Origin: Alteromonas sp. KUL42
GTDB taxonomy: Bacteria > Pseudomonadota > Gammaproteobacteria > Enterobacterales > Alteromonadaceae
Reading direction: 5' to 3'
Assembly (NCBI RefSeq): GCF_006538325.1
Contig: NZ_BJKK01000019.1
Location: 1 to 64,000 of the forward strand
DNA: 64,000 nt
This document shows, piece by piece, positions 41,053-52,231 of the stretch (positions within the stretch are counted from its first letter, which is position 1; each line of letters opens with the position of its first letter). Below the pieces are notes generated by a model that made no database searches, had not been told where the DNA came from, and saw only the letters and a program-made list of their open reading frames with translations. The position numbers were made by a program, and so were the translations under genes.

Positions 41053-42630
41053 ATGCCCATTCTTAACGCTAATAACATTACATACCAACTCGATAATGGT
41101 CGTGTCCTATTTGATAATGTCTCTTTTACTTTGACTAAAAGTCGAATTGGGCTTGTTGGCAGAAACGGTGTAGGTAAATCACTACTGGCATCAATATTGG
41201 CAGGTCAAACTGCACCAACCAAAGGCACAGTTTCAACAACAAATAGCCTCGCATACTTTCATCAACAAAGTGAAGTGTTAGATGATGACACATACACAGT
41301 GGCGCATTTCCTTGATAGCTTCGATGTACTTAATGCCATTGAACGTATTGAAAAAGGCGACTGTTCGCCGCTGCTATTTGACCTTGTGGGAGATGCTTGG
41401 GACCTTAAAAACCAATTAAGCCGACAACTAAAAGATATCGGTTTACCTGATGAGCCATTCTTGCCGTGTAAACAGCTAAGTGGAGGCCAATTTACCAAAC
41501 TCAGGCTTTGGAAAACTTTTAATTCAAATGCGGCTTTACTCATTCTCGACGAGCCAAGCAACCATTTAGACAGTGACAGTAAAGAGTGGCTATTAACGCG
41601 CATTAGACAATATCGCGGTCACGTCCTGATCATCAGCCATGATCGTATATTACTTAATAACATGGAGGAAATTTGGGCCCTTAGCAGCACAGGAATGAAA
41701 ATATATGGGGGCAACTTTGATAACTATTTAGATCAATTGAATATAGAGAAACATGCAACCGACAAACAACTTGCAGCGGTTATAAAACAAAAGCGCAACA
41801 TTGAACAACAGAGTCAAAAAAACATAGAAAAAGCAGCTCGTAGGGCAAGTCAAGGCAACAAGTTACGACATTCAGGTAGCCAAGCAAAAGTGTTACTCGA
41901 TAAAAAGAAAGATAGTGCAACAGCTAGTACCGCTGGTCGAATTAGAAATGAACAGCAGCGACAAAACCAAATAAACAAAAGAGAACAAGAACTCAAAAAT
42001 AAGCAGCAACAAAACACGCCACAGAGCATTGTGTTTGCAGATGTCCAATCGAAAGCAAATAGAGTTATATCCCTAATAGATGGCGTACTGCCAAAGGGCT
42101 CATCAGTGCCCATAACACTATTTATAAACGCAAACGACAAAGTGCACCTTAAAGGACGAAACGGTGTAGGCAAATCAACACTGTTAAAAACGATAATAAA
42201 AGAATACACATTAAAATCTGGAGAGTTAACTACTAACACCCCTTTGTTTTATGTCGATCAGCACTTTTCATTGGTTCAGCCAAACCTGTCAGTTTTGGAC
42301 AATATCATCACACAATGTGCAAATCTTAGTGTCGTTAAAGCAAGAACACTATTGGCAGGCATTGGTATTAGAAACGACAAGGTTTTTCAAAATGCACATA
42401 CGCTTAGTGGTGGAGAAAAAATGAAAGTAGCTATGCTTATTGCGGCAAACCAACCTACCTTGCCCATGCTATTACTTGACGAGCCCGACAACCATTTAGA
42501 CATTGACGCTAAGTCCGTATTAGCAATTGCGCTCAATCAATATCAAGGGGGCTTTATACTTGTAACTCATGATGAAGGGTTTTCAATTGAATGTAATTTA
42601 ACCAAAACGATAGTACTGGAGCATGAGTAA
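41053..42630 (+). CDS. ABC-F family ATPase
   Basis: A 525-residue soluble protein with two ABC ATPase domains and no membrane part. Domain 1: GRNGVGKS (about 30-37), LSGGQFTKLRLWK, LLILDEPSNHLD. Domain 2: GRNGVGKST, LSGGEKMKVAMLIA, LLLDEPDNHLD. Both catalytic glutamates are present. A long charged linker (about residues 205-320) joins them. ABC-F proteins act on the ribosomal E site in translation control or ribosome protection from antibiotics; this member is not clearly EttA, Uup, YbiT or YheS. Start chosen for AGGAAG about 8 bases upstream. It is AT-rich relative to flanking housekeeping genes. Confidence 0.88.
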   Translation: MPILNANNITYQLDNGRVLFDNVSFTLTKSRIGLVGRNGVGKSLLASILAGQTAPTKGTVSTTNSLAYFHQQSEVLDDDTYTVAHFLDSFDVLNAIERIEKGDCSPLLFDLVGDAWDLKNQLSRQLKDIGLPDEPFLPCKQLSGGQFTKLRLWKTFNSNAALLILDEPSNHLDSDSKEWLLTRIRQYRGHVLIISHDRILLNNMEEIWALSSTGMKIYGGNFDNYLDQLNIEKHATDKQLAAVIKQKRNIEQQSQKNIEKAARRASQGNKLRHSGSQAKVLLDKKKDSATASTAGRIRNEQQRQNQINKREQELKNKQQQNTPQSIVFADVQSKANRVISLIDGVLPKGSSVPITLFINANDKVHLKGRNGVGKSTLLKTIIKEYTLKSGELTTNTPLFYVDQHFSLVQPNLSVLDNIITQCANLSVVKARTLLAGIGIRNDKVFQNAHTLSGGEKMKVAMLIAANQPTLPMLLLDEPDNHLDIDAKSVLAIALNQYQGGFILVTHDEGFSIECNLTKTIVLEHE

Positions 42631-43291
42631 TTGTGAAAAAACAAAGAAGAATTAATGAAAGACCTTCGTTAGAAAAGCCGTTTTTTCTTAAATTTTTTTT
42701 GATAATAGATTTAATGAGTTTTAGGAGAGGGACGATCATGCGATCTAATCACAGGATTCTGCAAAGATCTCCTCCACAGCAAGATCGCCGTGTAAGGCTT
42801 GTTGTTACGCGATCTTCTGATCACTATACATAAATAGCAAACATTTTATCCCCAACTGGATCACATCTTGATCACCCCTGTGGATAGGATCCTACAAACC
42901 ACTGTGTATAAGCTCTGATCGAAAAAAGAATAACTTTTCAGTCAAGTCGGCATGTGGATAAAAAGGCTATTTATACACAAGTTCAGGAGGGGGTTATGGA
43001 TCGGTGTTTCCCAAACTTATTGATCGCGTAACTTGATGATCTTTATGTTCTTTGATCGGTTACTCACAGATCTTGATGATCCTAATAAAAGTAAAAATAA
43101 ACAGATCTAAAAGAGATCTTAAGATCTTATTTGTCGATCAGGCTTTTCAAATAAAAGGTTTTGAGGAAAATTTAATCATTTTCTTTATCCCATAACTCAG
43201 ATAAAATATGCGCCCTTTTTTCAGCAGAATCTGATCTAAGGTCGTTAAATTTTAGAAATCGTAATTGATTGTTCAATAGTGAGGTTTATCC
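42631..43291. other. ABC-F to mnmG intergenic region holding oriC
   Basis: A 661-bp noncoding interval. The central part is described as oriC. The right flank (43141-43291) should hold the mnmG promoter; a TAAAAT at 43202-43207 is a possible -10 without a good -35. The short frame at 42633-42833 lies within GATC-rich origin sequence and is not a gene. Confidence 0.7.
42734..43140. other. oriC: chromosomal replication origin
   Basis: Twenty GATC sites fall between 42734 and 43139, where about two are expected. DnaA boxes: TGTGTATAA (42903-42911), TGTGGATAA (42953-42961) and TTATACACA (42971-42979) match TTATNCACA on one strand or the other. TTATCCCCA (42846) and TGTGGATAG (42879) have one mismatch. 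The unwinding element is toward mnmG: read on the minus strand from 43139, GATC-led AT-rich 13-mers appear (GATCTTAAGATCTCTTTTAGA, GATCTGTTTATTTTT), like the E. coli L/M/R repeats. mnmG is transcribed away and the mioC side toward the origin, as in E. coli. Confidence 0.93.
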
Positions 43292-45193
43292 ATGTTTTAT
43301 GCTGAAGCATTTGATGTCATCGTTGTCGGTGGTGGACATGCAGGTACGGAAGCTGCACTTGCTGCTGCTCGCATGGGTGCCAATACACTATTACTTACTC
43401 ACAATATTGAAACGATAGGCCAAATGTCTTGTAACCCTGCTATTGGTGGGATCGGTAAAGGACACTTGGTTAAAGAAATTGACGCTTTAGGTGGTGCAAT
43501 GGCCTTGGCTATTGACCAAGGCGGTATTCAATTTAGAACGTTGAATTCAAGCAAAGGACCCGCAGTTCGAGCGACCCGTGCTCAAGCCGATAGAACACTT
43601 TACAAAAATGCCATTCGCAACATTGTAGAGAACCAAGAAAACCTTACGTTATTCCAACAAAGCGTTGATGATCTCATTGTAGAAAACGATCGTGTGTGTG
43701 GTGTTGTTACCCAAATGGGCCTTAAATTTAAGGCAAAAACGGTTGTTCTTACGGTAGGTACTTTCTTGGGCGGCACCATTCACATTGGTTTGGAAAATTA
43801 CCGTGGTGGCCGCGCTGGCGATCCGCCGTCAATTGCATTAGCTGATAGACTTCGTGCCTTGCCATTCCGTGTTGACCGTTTAAAAACGGGAACACCCGCA
43901 AGACTAGACGCGCGTTCATTAGATTTCTCTGTAATGCAGCCACAGCCTGGTGATTCACCCACGCCTGTTTTCTCGTTTATGGGCGATCGCACTATGCATC
44001 CAACCCAGATTCCGTGTTATATCACGCATACCAATGAGAAAACTCACGACATTATTCGCGGTGGTCTTGATCGCTCGCCAATGTTTACTGGTGTCATTGA
44101 AGGTATTGGTCCGCGCTATTGCCCAAGTATCGAAGATAAGATCACGCGATTTGCTGATAAATCGTCTCACCAAATTTTTGTTGAGCCAGAAGGACTAAAC
44201 AGCATAGAAGTTTATCCAAATGGCATTTCAACCAGCTTGCCTTTTGACGTTCAAATGAACCTTGTTCGTTCCATTAAAGGCTTCGAAAATGCGCATATTG
44301 TGCGCCCAGGCTATGCCATCGAATACGACTTCTTCGATCCTAGAGATTTAAAACAAACCTTGGAAACTAAGTTCATCCAAGGCCTGTTTTTTGCTGGTCA
44401 AATTAACGGTACTACAGGCTACGAAGAAGCCGGTGCGCAAGGTTTAGTGGCAGGTGCAAATGCTGCACTGCAAGTTCAACAAAAAGATCCATTGATGTTG
44501 CGTCGCGATCAAGCATACATGGGTGTATTGATTGACGATCTTGCTACCATGGGAACCAAAGAGCCGTATCGCATGTTTACCAGCCGCGCTGAATATCGCC
44601 TGTTGCTCCGTGAAGACAATGCGGATAGTCGTTTGACGGAACTAGGCAGAGAGATTGGTTTGGTTGATGATGCGCGTTGGACGAAATTCAATGACAAGAT
44701 GGAAGCCGTGGAAGCTGAACTTCAGCGTCTTCGCGGTCAATGGATCCATCCTGATCACGCTGCTACACCGCAACTCAACACCATGCTTAAAAATCCGGTT
44801 AGTCGCGAACACTCTCTTGAAGAACTCATTCGTCGCCCAGAGATGACGTATGACCAGCTAATGGAAATCGAATCGGTAGGTCCGGGTTTAGAAGATCCTA
44901 TTGCCGCTGAGCAAGTAGAAATCCAAATTAAGTATGCAGGTTACATTGCTCGCCAAATGGATGAAATTGCGAAAACGCAACGCCATGAAAATACTCTACT
45001 TCCTGTGGATATGGACTTTAGTAAAATATCGGGTTTATCCAATGAAGTGGTGGCAAAGTTGACTGATGCGCGTCCTGAAACTATTGGCAAAGCTTCGCGT
45101 ATTTCTGGCATTACACCAGCGGCTATTTCTTTGCTCTTGGTTTACCTTAAAAAGCATGGCATGTTGCGTAAGCAAGACAAAATTAGCGCGTAA
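43292..45193 (+). CDS. mnmG: tRNA U34 carboxymethylaminomethyl synthase, FAD subunit
   Basis: A 633-residue FAD enzyme partnering MnmE. FAD-binding [17 protein letters not shown] starts near residue 12; [18 protein letters not shown] follows with a conserved cysteine. The second conserved cysteine lies in RYCPSIEDK, and the helical C-terminus includes LSNEVVAKL and [15 protein letters not shown]. It reads away from oriC; GTGAGG precedes the ATG by about 9 bases. Confidence 0.98.
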   Translation: MFYAEAFDVIVVGGGHAGTEAALAAARMGANTLLLTHNIETIGQMSCNPAIGGIGKGHLVKEIDALGGAMALAIDQGGIQFRTLNSSKGPAVRATRAQADRTLYKNAIRNIVENQENLTLFQQSVDDLIVENDRVCGVVTQMGLKFKAKTVVLTVGTFLGGTIHIGLENYRGGRAGDPPSIALADRLRALPFRVDRLKTGTPARLDARSLDFSVMQPQPGDSPTPVFSFMGDRTMHPTQIPCYITHTNEKTHDIIRGGLDRSPMFTGVIEGIGPRYCPSIEDKITRFADKSSHQIFVEPEGLNSIEVYPNGISTSLPFDVQMNLVRSIKGFENAHIVRPGYAIEYDFFDPRDLKQTLETKFIQGLFFAGQINGTTGYEEAGAQGLVAGANAALQVQQKDPLMLRRDQAYMGVLIDDLATMGTKEPYRMFTSRAEYRLLLREDNADSRLTELGREIGLVDDARWTKFNDKMEAVEAELQRLRGQWIHPDHAATPQLNTMLKNPVSREHSLEELIRRPEMTYDQLMEIESVGPGLEDPIAAEQVEIQIKYAGYIARQMDEIAKTQRHENTLLPVDMDFSKISGLSNEVVAKLTDARPETIGKASRISGITPAAISLLLVYLKKHGMLRKQDKISA

Positions 45194-45223
45194 AACATCC
45201 GTTTGCTTTAAACGCACATATCT

Positions 45224-45272
45224 AGCGCTTAGCTTTTCGCGGATCTTCGCGTATCATTAGGGGCTAAGCGCT
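45224..45272. other. large inverted repeat between mnmG and rsmG
   Basis: Arms AGCGCTTAGC (45224-45233) and GCTAAGCGCT (45263-45272), 10-bp perfect, enclosing a second small CGCG-GATCTT-CGCG hairpin. A weak TTAAGCCCTTC follows. It may be a terminator or an mRNA-processing element. Confidence 0.5.
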
Positions 45273-45345
45273 TTAAGCCCTTCTACACTTTTCGTGTAAC
45301 GTCGGTAAAAGCTCCATTGTTCAATTAGTTAAAATAGAATTATCA

Positions 45346-45981
45346 ATGACCATACAGCAAGATTTGCATACGATTTTGGCCTCAGGCCTTGAAGCCCTCT
45401 CGCTTGATCTGAGTGATTTGCAGCAACAGCAACTTGTTGATTATGTAATGCTTATTGATAAGTGGAACAAGGCGTACAACTTAACGTCAGTGCGCGATCC
45501 AAAACAAATGATGGTTAAGCATATCCTTGACTCGCTTGCCATTGTGCCCCATTTAACTGGTGACAATATCATTGATGTAGGTACGGGGCCTGGCTTGCCT
45601 GGCATGCCGCTAGCAATTGCATTTCCAGAGAAAAAATTCACCTTACTGGACTCATTAGGCAAACGCGTTCGCTTTATGACACAATGCGTACACACCCTAA
45701 AACTAGAAAATGTAACACCTGTTCAAAGTCGCGTAGAAGCGCACAGTGGTGAAGTTCCTTACGATGTTGTGCTTAGCCGCGCTTTTGCGTCTTTAAAAGA
45801 TATGTTGCACTGGTGTCAGCATCTGGTAGATTCAGAAGGGCAGTTTTTGGCGCTAAAGGGTCAGTTTCCTCAAGACGAAATAGATGAAGTAAGTGATTAC
45901 TTCCATGTTATCAGAACGGAAAACCTTACAGTGCCTAATCTTGTGGGCGAGAGACATTTGGTTTGGCTGAAGAAGAAATAA
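45346..45981 (+). CDS. rsmG: 16S rRNA (guanine527-N7)-methyltransferase
   Basis: RsmG methylates G527 in the 16S 530 loop; loss gives low-level streptomycin resistance. It has 211 residues. SAM site [17 protein letters not shown] near 80, followed by [12 protein letters not shown], and the family motif [20 protein letters not shown] near 48. Its TAA shares a base with the parA ATG (TAATG), suggesting coupled translation. Confidence 0.97.
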   Translation: MTIQQDLHTILASGLEALSLDLSDLQQQQLVDYVMLIDKWNKAYNLTSVRDPKQMMVKHILDSLAIVPHLTGDNIIDVGTGPGLPGMPLAIAFPEKKFTLLDSLGKRVRFMTQCVHTLKLENVTPVQSRVEAHSGEVPYDVVLSRAFASLKDMLHWCQHLVDSEGQFLALKGQFPQDEIDEVSDYFHVIRTENLTVPNLVGERHLVWLKKK

Positions 45982-46787
45982 TGGGATCTAACGTGGCTAA
46001 GGTAATCGCGATCGCGAATCAAAAAGGTGGTGTGGGTAAAACAACCACCGCGGTTAACGTAGCAGCATCAATGGCTGCCACGAAACGAAAAGTATTGCTT
46101 ATCGATCTTGATCCTCAAGGTAACGCAACCATGGGTAGCGGTGTCGACAAATACGAGGTTGAGTCTACGGCATTTGAACTGTTGATCGAAGAAAAGCCCA
46201 TCAATGACGTCATCGTAAAAAGTACCTGCGGAAAGTATGATCTTATTGCGGCAAATGGTGATGTAACCGCTGCTGAAATTAAATTAATGGAAATGTTTGC
46301 CCGCGAAGTGCGTCTGCGCAATGCCTTAAAACCTGTTATCGACTATTACGATTTTATTTTCATTGACTGCCCACCATCTCTTAACCAACTTACTGTTAAT
46401 GCGCTAGCTGCAGCCGATTCTGTTATGGTACCAATGCAGTGTGAATACTATGCATTAGAAGGTTTGACTGCGCTAATGGATACTATTCAAAAATTAGCGT
46501 CTGTAGTTAATCCTGAATTGAAGATTGAAGGCGTATTGCGTACTATGTACGACCCGCGAAATCGACTAGCAAATGATGTTTCAGAGCAATTAAAGCGCCA
46601 TTTTGGTGAACAAGTGTATCGCACGGTTATCCCGCGTAACGTTCGCCTCGCCGAAGCGCCAAGTTTTGGTACACCTGCTATGTATTACGATAAATCATCA
46701 ACCGGTGCAAAAGCGTATTTGGCTTTAGCGGGTGAAATTCTGCGCCGAAGAGATAAATCAACGCCTGCACAGGCAAAAGCAAGTTAA
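45981..46787 (+). CDS. parA: chromosome partitioning ATPase ParA (Soj)
   Basis: A 268-residue deviant Walker ATPase that moves ParB-parS complexes. The P-loop KGGVGKTTT lies near residue 16; switch regions are DLDPQGNATMG and FIDCPPSLNQLT. There is no N-terminal DNA-binding extension, as expected for the chromosomal type. Start ATG 45981 is used; GTG 45993 (AKVIAIANQ) is a close alternative. Paired with parB 45 bases downstream. Confidence 0.96.
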   Translation: MGSNVAKVIAIANQKGGVGKTTTAVNVAASMAATKRKVLLIDLDPQGNATMGSGVDKYEVESTAFELLIEEKPINDVIVKSTCGKYDLIAANGDVTAAEIKLMEMFAREVRLRNALKPVIDYYDFIFIDCPPSLNQLTVNALAAADSVMVPMQCEYYALEGLTALMDTIQKLASVVNPELKIEGVLRTMYDPRNRLANDVSEQLKRHFGEQVYRTVIPRNVRLAEAPSFGTPAMYYDKSSTGAKAYLALAGEILRRRDKSTPAQAKAS

Positions 46788-46832
46788 TTGAGAAGACGCT
46801 GATTTTTATCAGTTAATGTCATAGAGGAAACT

Positions 46833-47711
46833 ATGTCTGCACGTAAAAGAGGCCTTGGCCGTGGCTTAGATGCGCTACTCGCTACTAGCCAATCATCTGC
46901 TCAACGAGAACAAGATGCCGCCGAGGTAATTCAAACCAATGGAGAGCTAAGCAAGCTTCCTATTGAATATCTAGTGCCAGGTAAGTATCAACCTCGGAAA
47001 GACATGTCTCCTGAAGCGCTGGAAGAATTAGCATCGTCTATTCGTGCCCAAGGCATCATTCAGCCTATCGTTGTTCGCAAAGTTGATGAACATCGTTACG
47101 AAATTATCGCTGGTGAACGTCGTTGGCGTGCTTCTCAACTGGCCCAGTTAGACGAAGTTCCTTGTTTGGTCAAAAACGTACCAGATGAAGCTGCCGTTGC
47201 TATTGCTCTTATTGAAAATATCCAACGGGAAGATTTAAATGCAATGGAAGAGGCGCAAGCCCTTGATCGTTTAATGAATGAATTTTCCCTTACTCATCAG
47301 GAAGTAGCTGAAGCAGTAGGGAAATCCCGTACAACTGTGACAAATTTACTGCGTCTCAATAACCTTAACGACGATGTTAAGTTGTTAGTCGAGCACGGCG
47401 ATATTGAAATGGGTCATGCTAGAGCGTTACTTGCTTTAGAGGGAGAATCACAATCAGAAGCTGCCCAGATTGTCTCTGGAAAAGGGTTAACGGTTCGCGA
47501 CACTGAAAAGTTAGTGAAAAAGCTATTAGAGCCTGCAAAACCTAAAGAAGACAAGAAAGTTGATCCCGATGTACAAAACCTTATGACCCGACTTTCAGAA
47601 AATTTGGGTGCGCCAGTGAGCATTGACCACAATGCCAAAGGCAAAGGAAAGCTTACAATTAGTTTCAGTGATTTAGAACAATTAGATGGGATTATATCTA
47701 AAATACAATAA
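46833..47711 (+). CDS. parB: chromosome partitioning protein ParB (Spo0J)
   Basis: A 292-residue parS-binding CTPase clamp. It begins KRGLGRGLDALLA (ParA-contact peptide). The CTP-binding region has GERRWRASQLA and ENIQREDLNAMEEA. The HTH is LTHQEVAEAVGKSRTTVTNLLRL, with a C-terminal dimerisation domain. Three parS sites are visible in the window at 29.8, 30.4 and 60.8 kb. Confidence 0.97.
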   Translation: MSARKRGLGRGLDALLATSQSSAQREQDAAEVIQTNGELSKLPIEYLVPGKYQPRKDMSPEALEELASSIRAQGIIQPIVVRKVDEHRYEIIAGERRWRASQLAQLDEVPCLVKNVPDEAAVAIALIENIQREDLNAMEEAQALDRLMNEFSLTHQEVAEAVGKSRTTVTNLLRLNNLNDDVKLLVEHGDIEMGHARALLALEGESQSEAAQIVSGKGLTVRDTEKLVKKLLEPAKPKEDKKVDPDVQNLMTRLSENLGAPVSIDHNAKGKGKLTISFSDLEQLDGIISKIQ

Positions 47712-47848
47712 CTTATAATAATGGTTTTAGTATTTCCATTTTTGCCTACCCGCAAATGACATGTCGTCTGATGTTTGCATCGGACACTCTCCTTTCCGGT
47801 TATAGGAATAGAAAATTTTCAGAATAACTTTCAAAAAGCGATGTACTG

Positions 47849-47876
47849 TTGAAAATTATCGGTAAAACAGTATACT
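47849..47876 (+). promoter_or_regulatory. atp operon promoter
   Basis: TTGAAA (47849-47854), 16-bp spacer, TATACT (47871-47876). It would place the start about 14 bases before the atpI GTG, giving a very short leader. Confidence 0.7.
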
Positions 47877-47896
47877 TCTGACGCTTTTTGTAAGAC

Positions 47897-48304
47897 GTGA
47901 ACAAGCTGCGAGAAAAAGTGACGAATAGGCTAGCAAAACGAGGTTTAGACCTCGCGAAAAAAGGGCTACTTTTTCAGGCAATAACCGCCCTGGTCGTTAC
48001 AAGTATTGCAGGTGCTGCCGCCGGAGGACACTCCGCAATGTCGGCCGCCGCAGGTGCACTAATTAGCATACTGCCCACCGTTGTATTTACTGCTTTCGCG
48101 TTTCGTTATGTAGGCGCAAGTAAAAACGACCTTGTTGCACGTAGTTTTAGCCAAGGCTCTAAAATGAAGCTGGCACTGACAATTATTTTATTTGTAATTG
48201 CGTTTAAAGGCTTAAACGCTACGCCGCTTGAAATATTCGCTGCGTTCGTGATTACAACTGCTAGCCATGCGCTAGCCATGTTTCACTATGGTTCGAAAAA
48301 ATAA
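47897..48304 (+). CDS. atpI: ATP synthase subunit I
   Basis: A 135-residue membrane protein with four hydrophobic helices (FQAITALVVTSIAGAAAGG, AAAGALISILPTVVFTAFAF and two more). It has the AtpI composition and is first in the atp operon. AtpI helps c-ring assembly or ion handling and is dispensable in E. coli. GTG start without a clear Shine-Dalgarno, which fits low translation of atpI. Confidence 0.88.
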   Translation: MNKLREKVTNRLAKRGLDLAKKGLLFQAITALVVTSIAGAAAGGHSAMSAAAGALISILPTVVFTAFAFRYVGASKNDLVARSFSQGSKMKLALTIILFVIAFKGLNATPLEIFAAFVITTASHALAMFHYGSKK

Positions 48305-48395
48305 AGACGATGAAAACATCGCATTAACGAAAAAAACGACCAAGTGATCCGGGAAAACCAGTCACCAAATTTTTACACTTTACAACTTGGGTTAA

Positions 48396-49232
<837 letters not shown>

Positions 49233-49241
49233 GAATCAACG

Positions 49242-49275
49242 GGTACCGATGTCAGTAAAGTCGGTACCGTTTTTA
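49242..49275 (+). terminator. terminator-like hairpin inside the atp operon, before atpE
   Basis: GGTACCGA (49242-49249), 11-base loop, TCGGTACC (49261-49268), then GTTTTT. It has the form of an intrinsic terminator yet lies between atpB and atpE, so it may act as partial attenuator or 3'-end protector. Confidence 0.55.
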
Positions 49276-49311
49276 ACCGAGTTTTATTTTAAACATTAAC
49301 CTTAACTAAAC

Positions 49312-49562
<251 letters not shown>

Positions 49563-49599
49563 TTCATACTCTAGCGAACTTTTATGAGGAGAGGCGATA

Positions 49600-50070
49600 G
49601 TGAATATTAACGCCACTTTTATTGGTCAATTGATCGCCTTCGCTGTGTTCGTGGTGTTCTGCATGAAATTTGTGTGGCCGCCGCTGATTGCAGCGATTGA
49701 AGAACGTCAGAAGAAGATTGCCGATGGCCTTGAAGCTTCTGAACGTGCAGAGAAAGACCTAGAGCTAGCTCAAGCGAAAGCCACTGAGCAGCTTAAAGAT
49801 GCGAAAGCGCAAGCAGCTGAAATTATCGAGCAGGCTAAAAAGCGTGCCAACCAATTGGTTGACGAAGAAACGCAAAAAGGCCATGCGGAACGCGAGAAAA
49901 TCGTCGCTTCTGGTTATGCCGAGATTGAAGCTGAACGCAATCGTGCCAAAGAAGATTTGCGCAAGCAGGTTTCTGCTCTTGCAGTAGCTGGCGCACAGCA
50001 AATCTTACAACGTGAAATCGATGCTAATGCACAAAACGACATTGTTGAAAAACTTGTCGCTGAGCTTTAA
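49600..50070 (+). CDS. atpF: F0F1 ATP synthase subunit b
   Basis: A 156-residue peripheral stalk subunit. N-terminal membrane helix ([26 protein letters not shown]), then a long charged coiled coil ([24 protein letters not shown]). GTG start preceded by GAGGAGAGG. Confidence 0.97.
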   Translation: MNINATFIGQLIAFAVFVVFCMKFVWPPLIAAIEERQKKIADGLEASERAEKDLELAQAKATEQLKDAKAQAAEIIEQAKKRANQLVDEETQKGHAEREKIVASGYAEIEAERNRAKEDLRKQVSALAVAGAQQILQREIDANAQNDIVEKLVAEL

Positions 50071-50084
50071 TAGGGAGAAGAGCC

Positions 50085-50618
50085 ATGTCTGAATTGACAA
50101 CCGTTGCTCGTCCTTATGCTAAAGCTGCTTTCGATTTTGCTGTCGAGAAAGACGCCATTGCGAAATGGCAAGAAATGCTCACCTTCGCGGGTGCGGTAGC
50201 TGCGAATGAAGACATGCACCAGTTATTATCTGGTGCTGTTGCAGCCGATACTCTCGCCGACATTTTTAACAATGTTTGTGGTGAGCAACTCGATGAACAC
50301 GGTCAAAACCTAGTAAAGGTATTGGCCGAAAATAAACGTTTAGCCGCGTTGCCTGAAATTTCTACTTTGTTCGATGCTTTTAAAGCAGAGTACGACAAAG
50401 AAGTAGAAGTGGACGTAACCTCAGCATCTACGCTGACAGATGCACAACAAAATGAGTTGGTTGCATCTTTGGAAAAACGTTTGGCACGTAAAGTGAAGCT
50501 TAATTGTAACGTGGACCCTGCCCTTATCGCTGGAATGGTTATTAAAGCCGGCGATACAGTCATTGATGGTTCCGTAAAGTCGAAATTGAACCGTCTAGCA
50601 GACGCGTTGCAAGCATAA
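50085..50618 (+). CDS. atpH: F0F1 ATP synthase subunit delta
   Basis: A 177-residue stator subunit linking b2 to the F1 head. It begins [20 protein letters not shown] and has the C-terminal [33 protein letters not shown], both canonical. 14 bases after atpF. Confidence 0.97.
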   Translation: MSELTTVARPYAKAAFDFAVEKDAIAKWQEMLTFAGAVAANEDMHQLLSGAVAADTLADIFNNVCGEQLDEHGQNLVKVLAENKRLAALPEISTLFDAFKAEYDKEVEVDVTSASTLTDAQQNELVASLEKRLARKVKLNCNVDPALIAGMVIKAGDTVIDGSVKSKLNRLADALQA

Positions 50619-50631
50619 CGGGGATAAGAGC

Positions 50632-52173
50632 ATGCAACTTAATTCCACTGAAATAGCTGAACTGATCAAGAAAAGAATTGAACAGTTCAATGTAACCAGT
50701 GAAGCACGCAATGAAGGTACTATCGTCGCAGTAACTGACGGTATTATCCGCATTCATGGCCTTGCAGATGTAATGCAAGGTGAGATGATCGAGCTTCCTG
50801 GAAGCCGTTACGCAATTGCACTAAACCTTGAGCGAGACTCAGTAGGTGCAGTTGTAATGGGTCCATACGCTGACCTACAAGAAGGCGTAAAAGTACAATC
50901 TACGGGTCGTATCCTTGAAGTACCAGTTGGTAACGCTCTACTAGGACGTGTTGTAAACACCCTTGGTGAGCCTATCGATGGTAAGGGTTCTATCGACGCT
51001 GCTGGTTTCGAACCAGTTGAAAAAATTGCACCTGGTGTAATCGAGCGTCAATCAGTAGATCAACCAATCCAAACTGGTTATAAGTCAGTTGATGCCATGA
51101 TCCCAGTAGGTCGTGGTCAGCGTGAGCTTATCATCGGTGACCGTCAGTGTGGTAAAACAGCTATGGCTGTTGACGCTATCATCAACCAAAAAGGTACAGG
51201 CATTAAGTGTGTGTACGTAGCGGTTGGTCAGAAAGCGTCTACTATCGCTAACGTAGTACGTAAGCTAGAAGAGCACGGTGCACTTGCACACACAATCGTT
51301 GTGGCTGCTTCTGCTTCTGAGTCTGCAGCGCTTCAATACCTAGCGCCTTACTCTGGTTGTACTATGGGTGAATACTTCCGTGACCGCGGTGAAGATGCAC
51401 TAATCGTATATGATGATTTGTCTAAGCAAGCTGTTGCTTACCGTCAAATCTCACTACTACTTAAGCGTCCACCAGGCCGTGAAGCTTACCCAGGTGACGT
51501 TTTCTATCTTCACTCGCGTCTACTAGAACGTGCTGCACGTGTAAACGAGCAATACGTTGAGCGTTACACTAACGGTGAAGTTAAAGGTCAAACTGGTTCA
51601 CTTACTGCGCTTCCAATTATCGAAACGCAAGCAGGTGACGTATCAGCATTCGTACCTACTAACGTAATCTCGATTACTGACGGTCAGATCTTCCTAGAAA
51701 CTGACTTGTTCAACGCAGGTATCCGTCCAGCGGTTAACGCTGGTATCTCGGTATCTCGTGTTGGTGGTGCTGCACAAACTAAAATCATCAAGAAGTTGGG
51801 TGGCGGTATCCGTCTAGCCCTTGCTCAGTATCGTGAACTAGCGGCGTTCTCGCAGTTTGCGTCTGACCTTGATGATGCAACTCGTGAACAGCTAGAACAC
51901 GGTGAGCGCGTAACTGAGCTTATGAAGCAGAAACAGTACACGCCACTATCAATCGCTGACATGGGTGTTTCATTGTTTGCTGTTGAGAAAGGGTTCCTTA
52001 AGGATATCGAGCTTCCAAAAATCCTAGATTTTGAAGCTGCTCTTCACTCTTACATGAACAGTGAACATGCTGAGCTGATGAAGACTATCAACGAATCAGG
52101 TAACTACAACGACGAGATTGCCTCTCAGTTGAGCGACGCTTTAACTAAATTTAAAGCGACACAAACTTGGTAA
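50632..52173 (+). CDS. atpA: F0F1 ATP synthase subunit alpha
   Basis: A 513-residue regulatory nucleotide-binding subunit. P-loop GDRQCGKTA near 169-177, the arginine-finger region [12 protein letters not shown], and the C-terminal helical domain. Codon use is that of a highly expressed gene. A 9-bp hairpin lies in the gap to atpG. Confidence 0.98.
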   Translation: MQLNSTEIAELIKKRIEQFNVTSEARNEGTIVAVTDGIIRIHGLADVMQGEMIELPGSRYAIALNLERDSVGAVVMGPYADLQEGVKVQSTGRILEVPVGNALLGRVVNTLGEPIDGKGSIDAAGFEPVEKIAPGVIERQSVDQPIQTGYKSVDAMIPVGRGQRELIIGDRQCGKTAMAVDAIINQKGTGIKCVYVAVGQKASTIANVVRKLEEHGALAHTIVVAASASESAALQYLAPYSGCTMGEYFRDRGEDALIVYDDLSKQAVAYRQISLLLKRPPGREAYPGDVFYLHSRLLERAARVNEQYVERYTNGEVKGQTGSLTALPIIETQAGDVSAFVPTNVISITDGQIFLETDLFNAGIRPAVNAGISVSRVGGAAQTKIIKKLGGGIRLALAQYRELAAFSQFASDLDDATREQLEHGERVTELMKQKQYTPLSIADMGVSLFAVEKGFLKDIELPKILDFEAALHSYMNSEHAELMKTINESGNYNDEIASQLSDALTKFKATQTW

Positions 52174-52179
52174 TCAATG

Positions 52180-52203
52180 GCGCTGGTGTTTAACCACCAG
52201 CGC
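52180..52203 (+). other. intercistronic hairpin atpA-atpG
   Basis: GCGCTGGTG-TTTAAC-CACCAGCGC, 9-bp stem without T tract, 7 bases after the atpA stop. Probably protects the atpA mRNA end. Confidence 0.6.
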
Positions 52204-52231
52204 AATACGTTGAGTAATCGGAGAGATAGTC

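Noticed and set aside
42633..42833. 66-codon frame at the left of oriC
   Set aside because: It lies in GATC-rich origin sequence, is highly basic without family resemblance, and has no good ribosome site.
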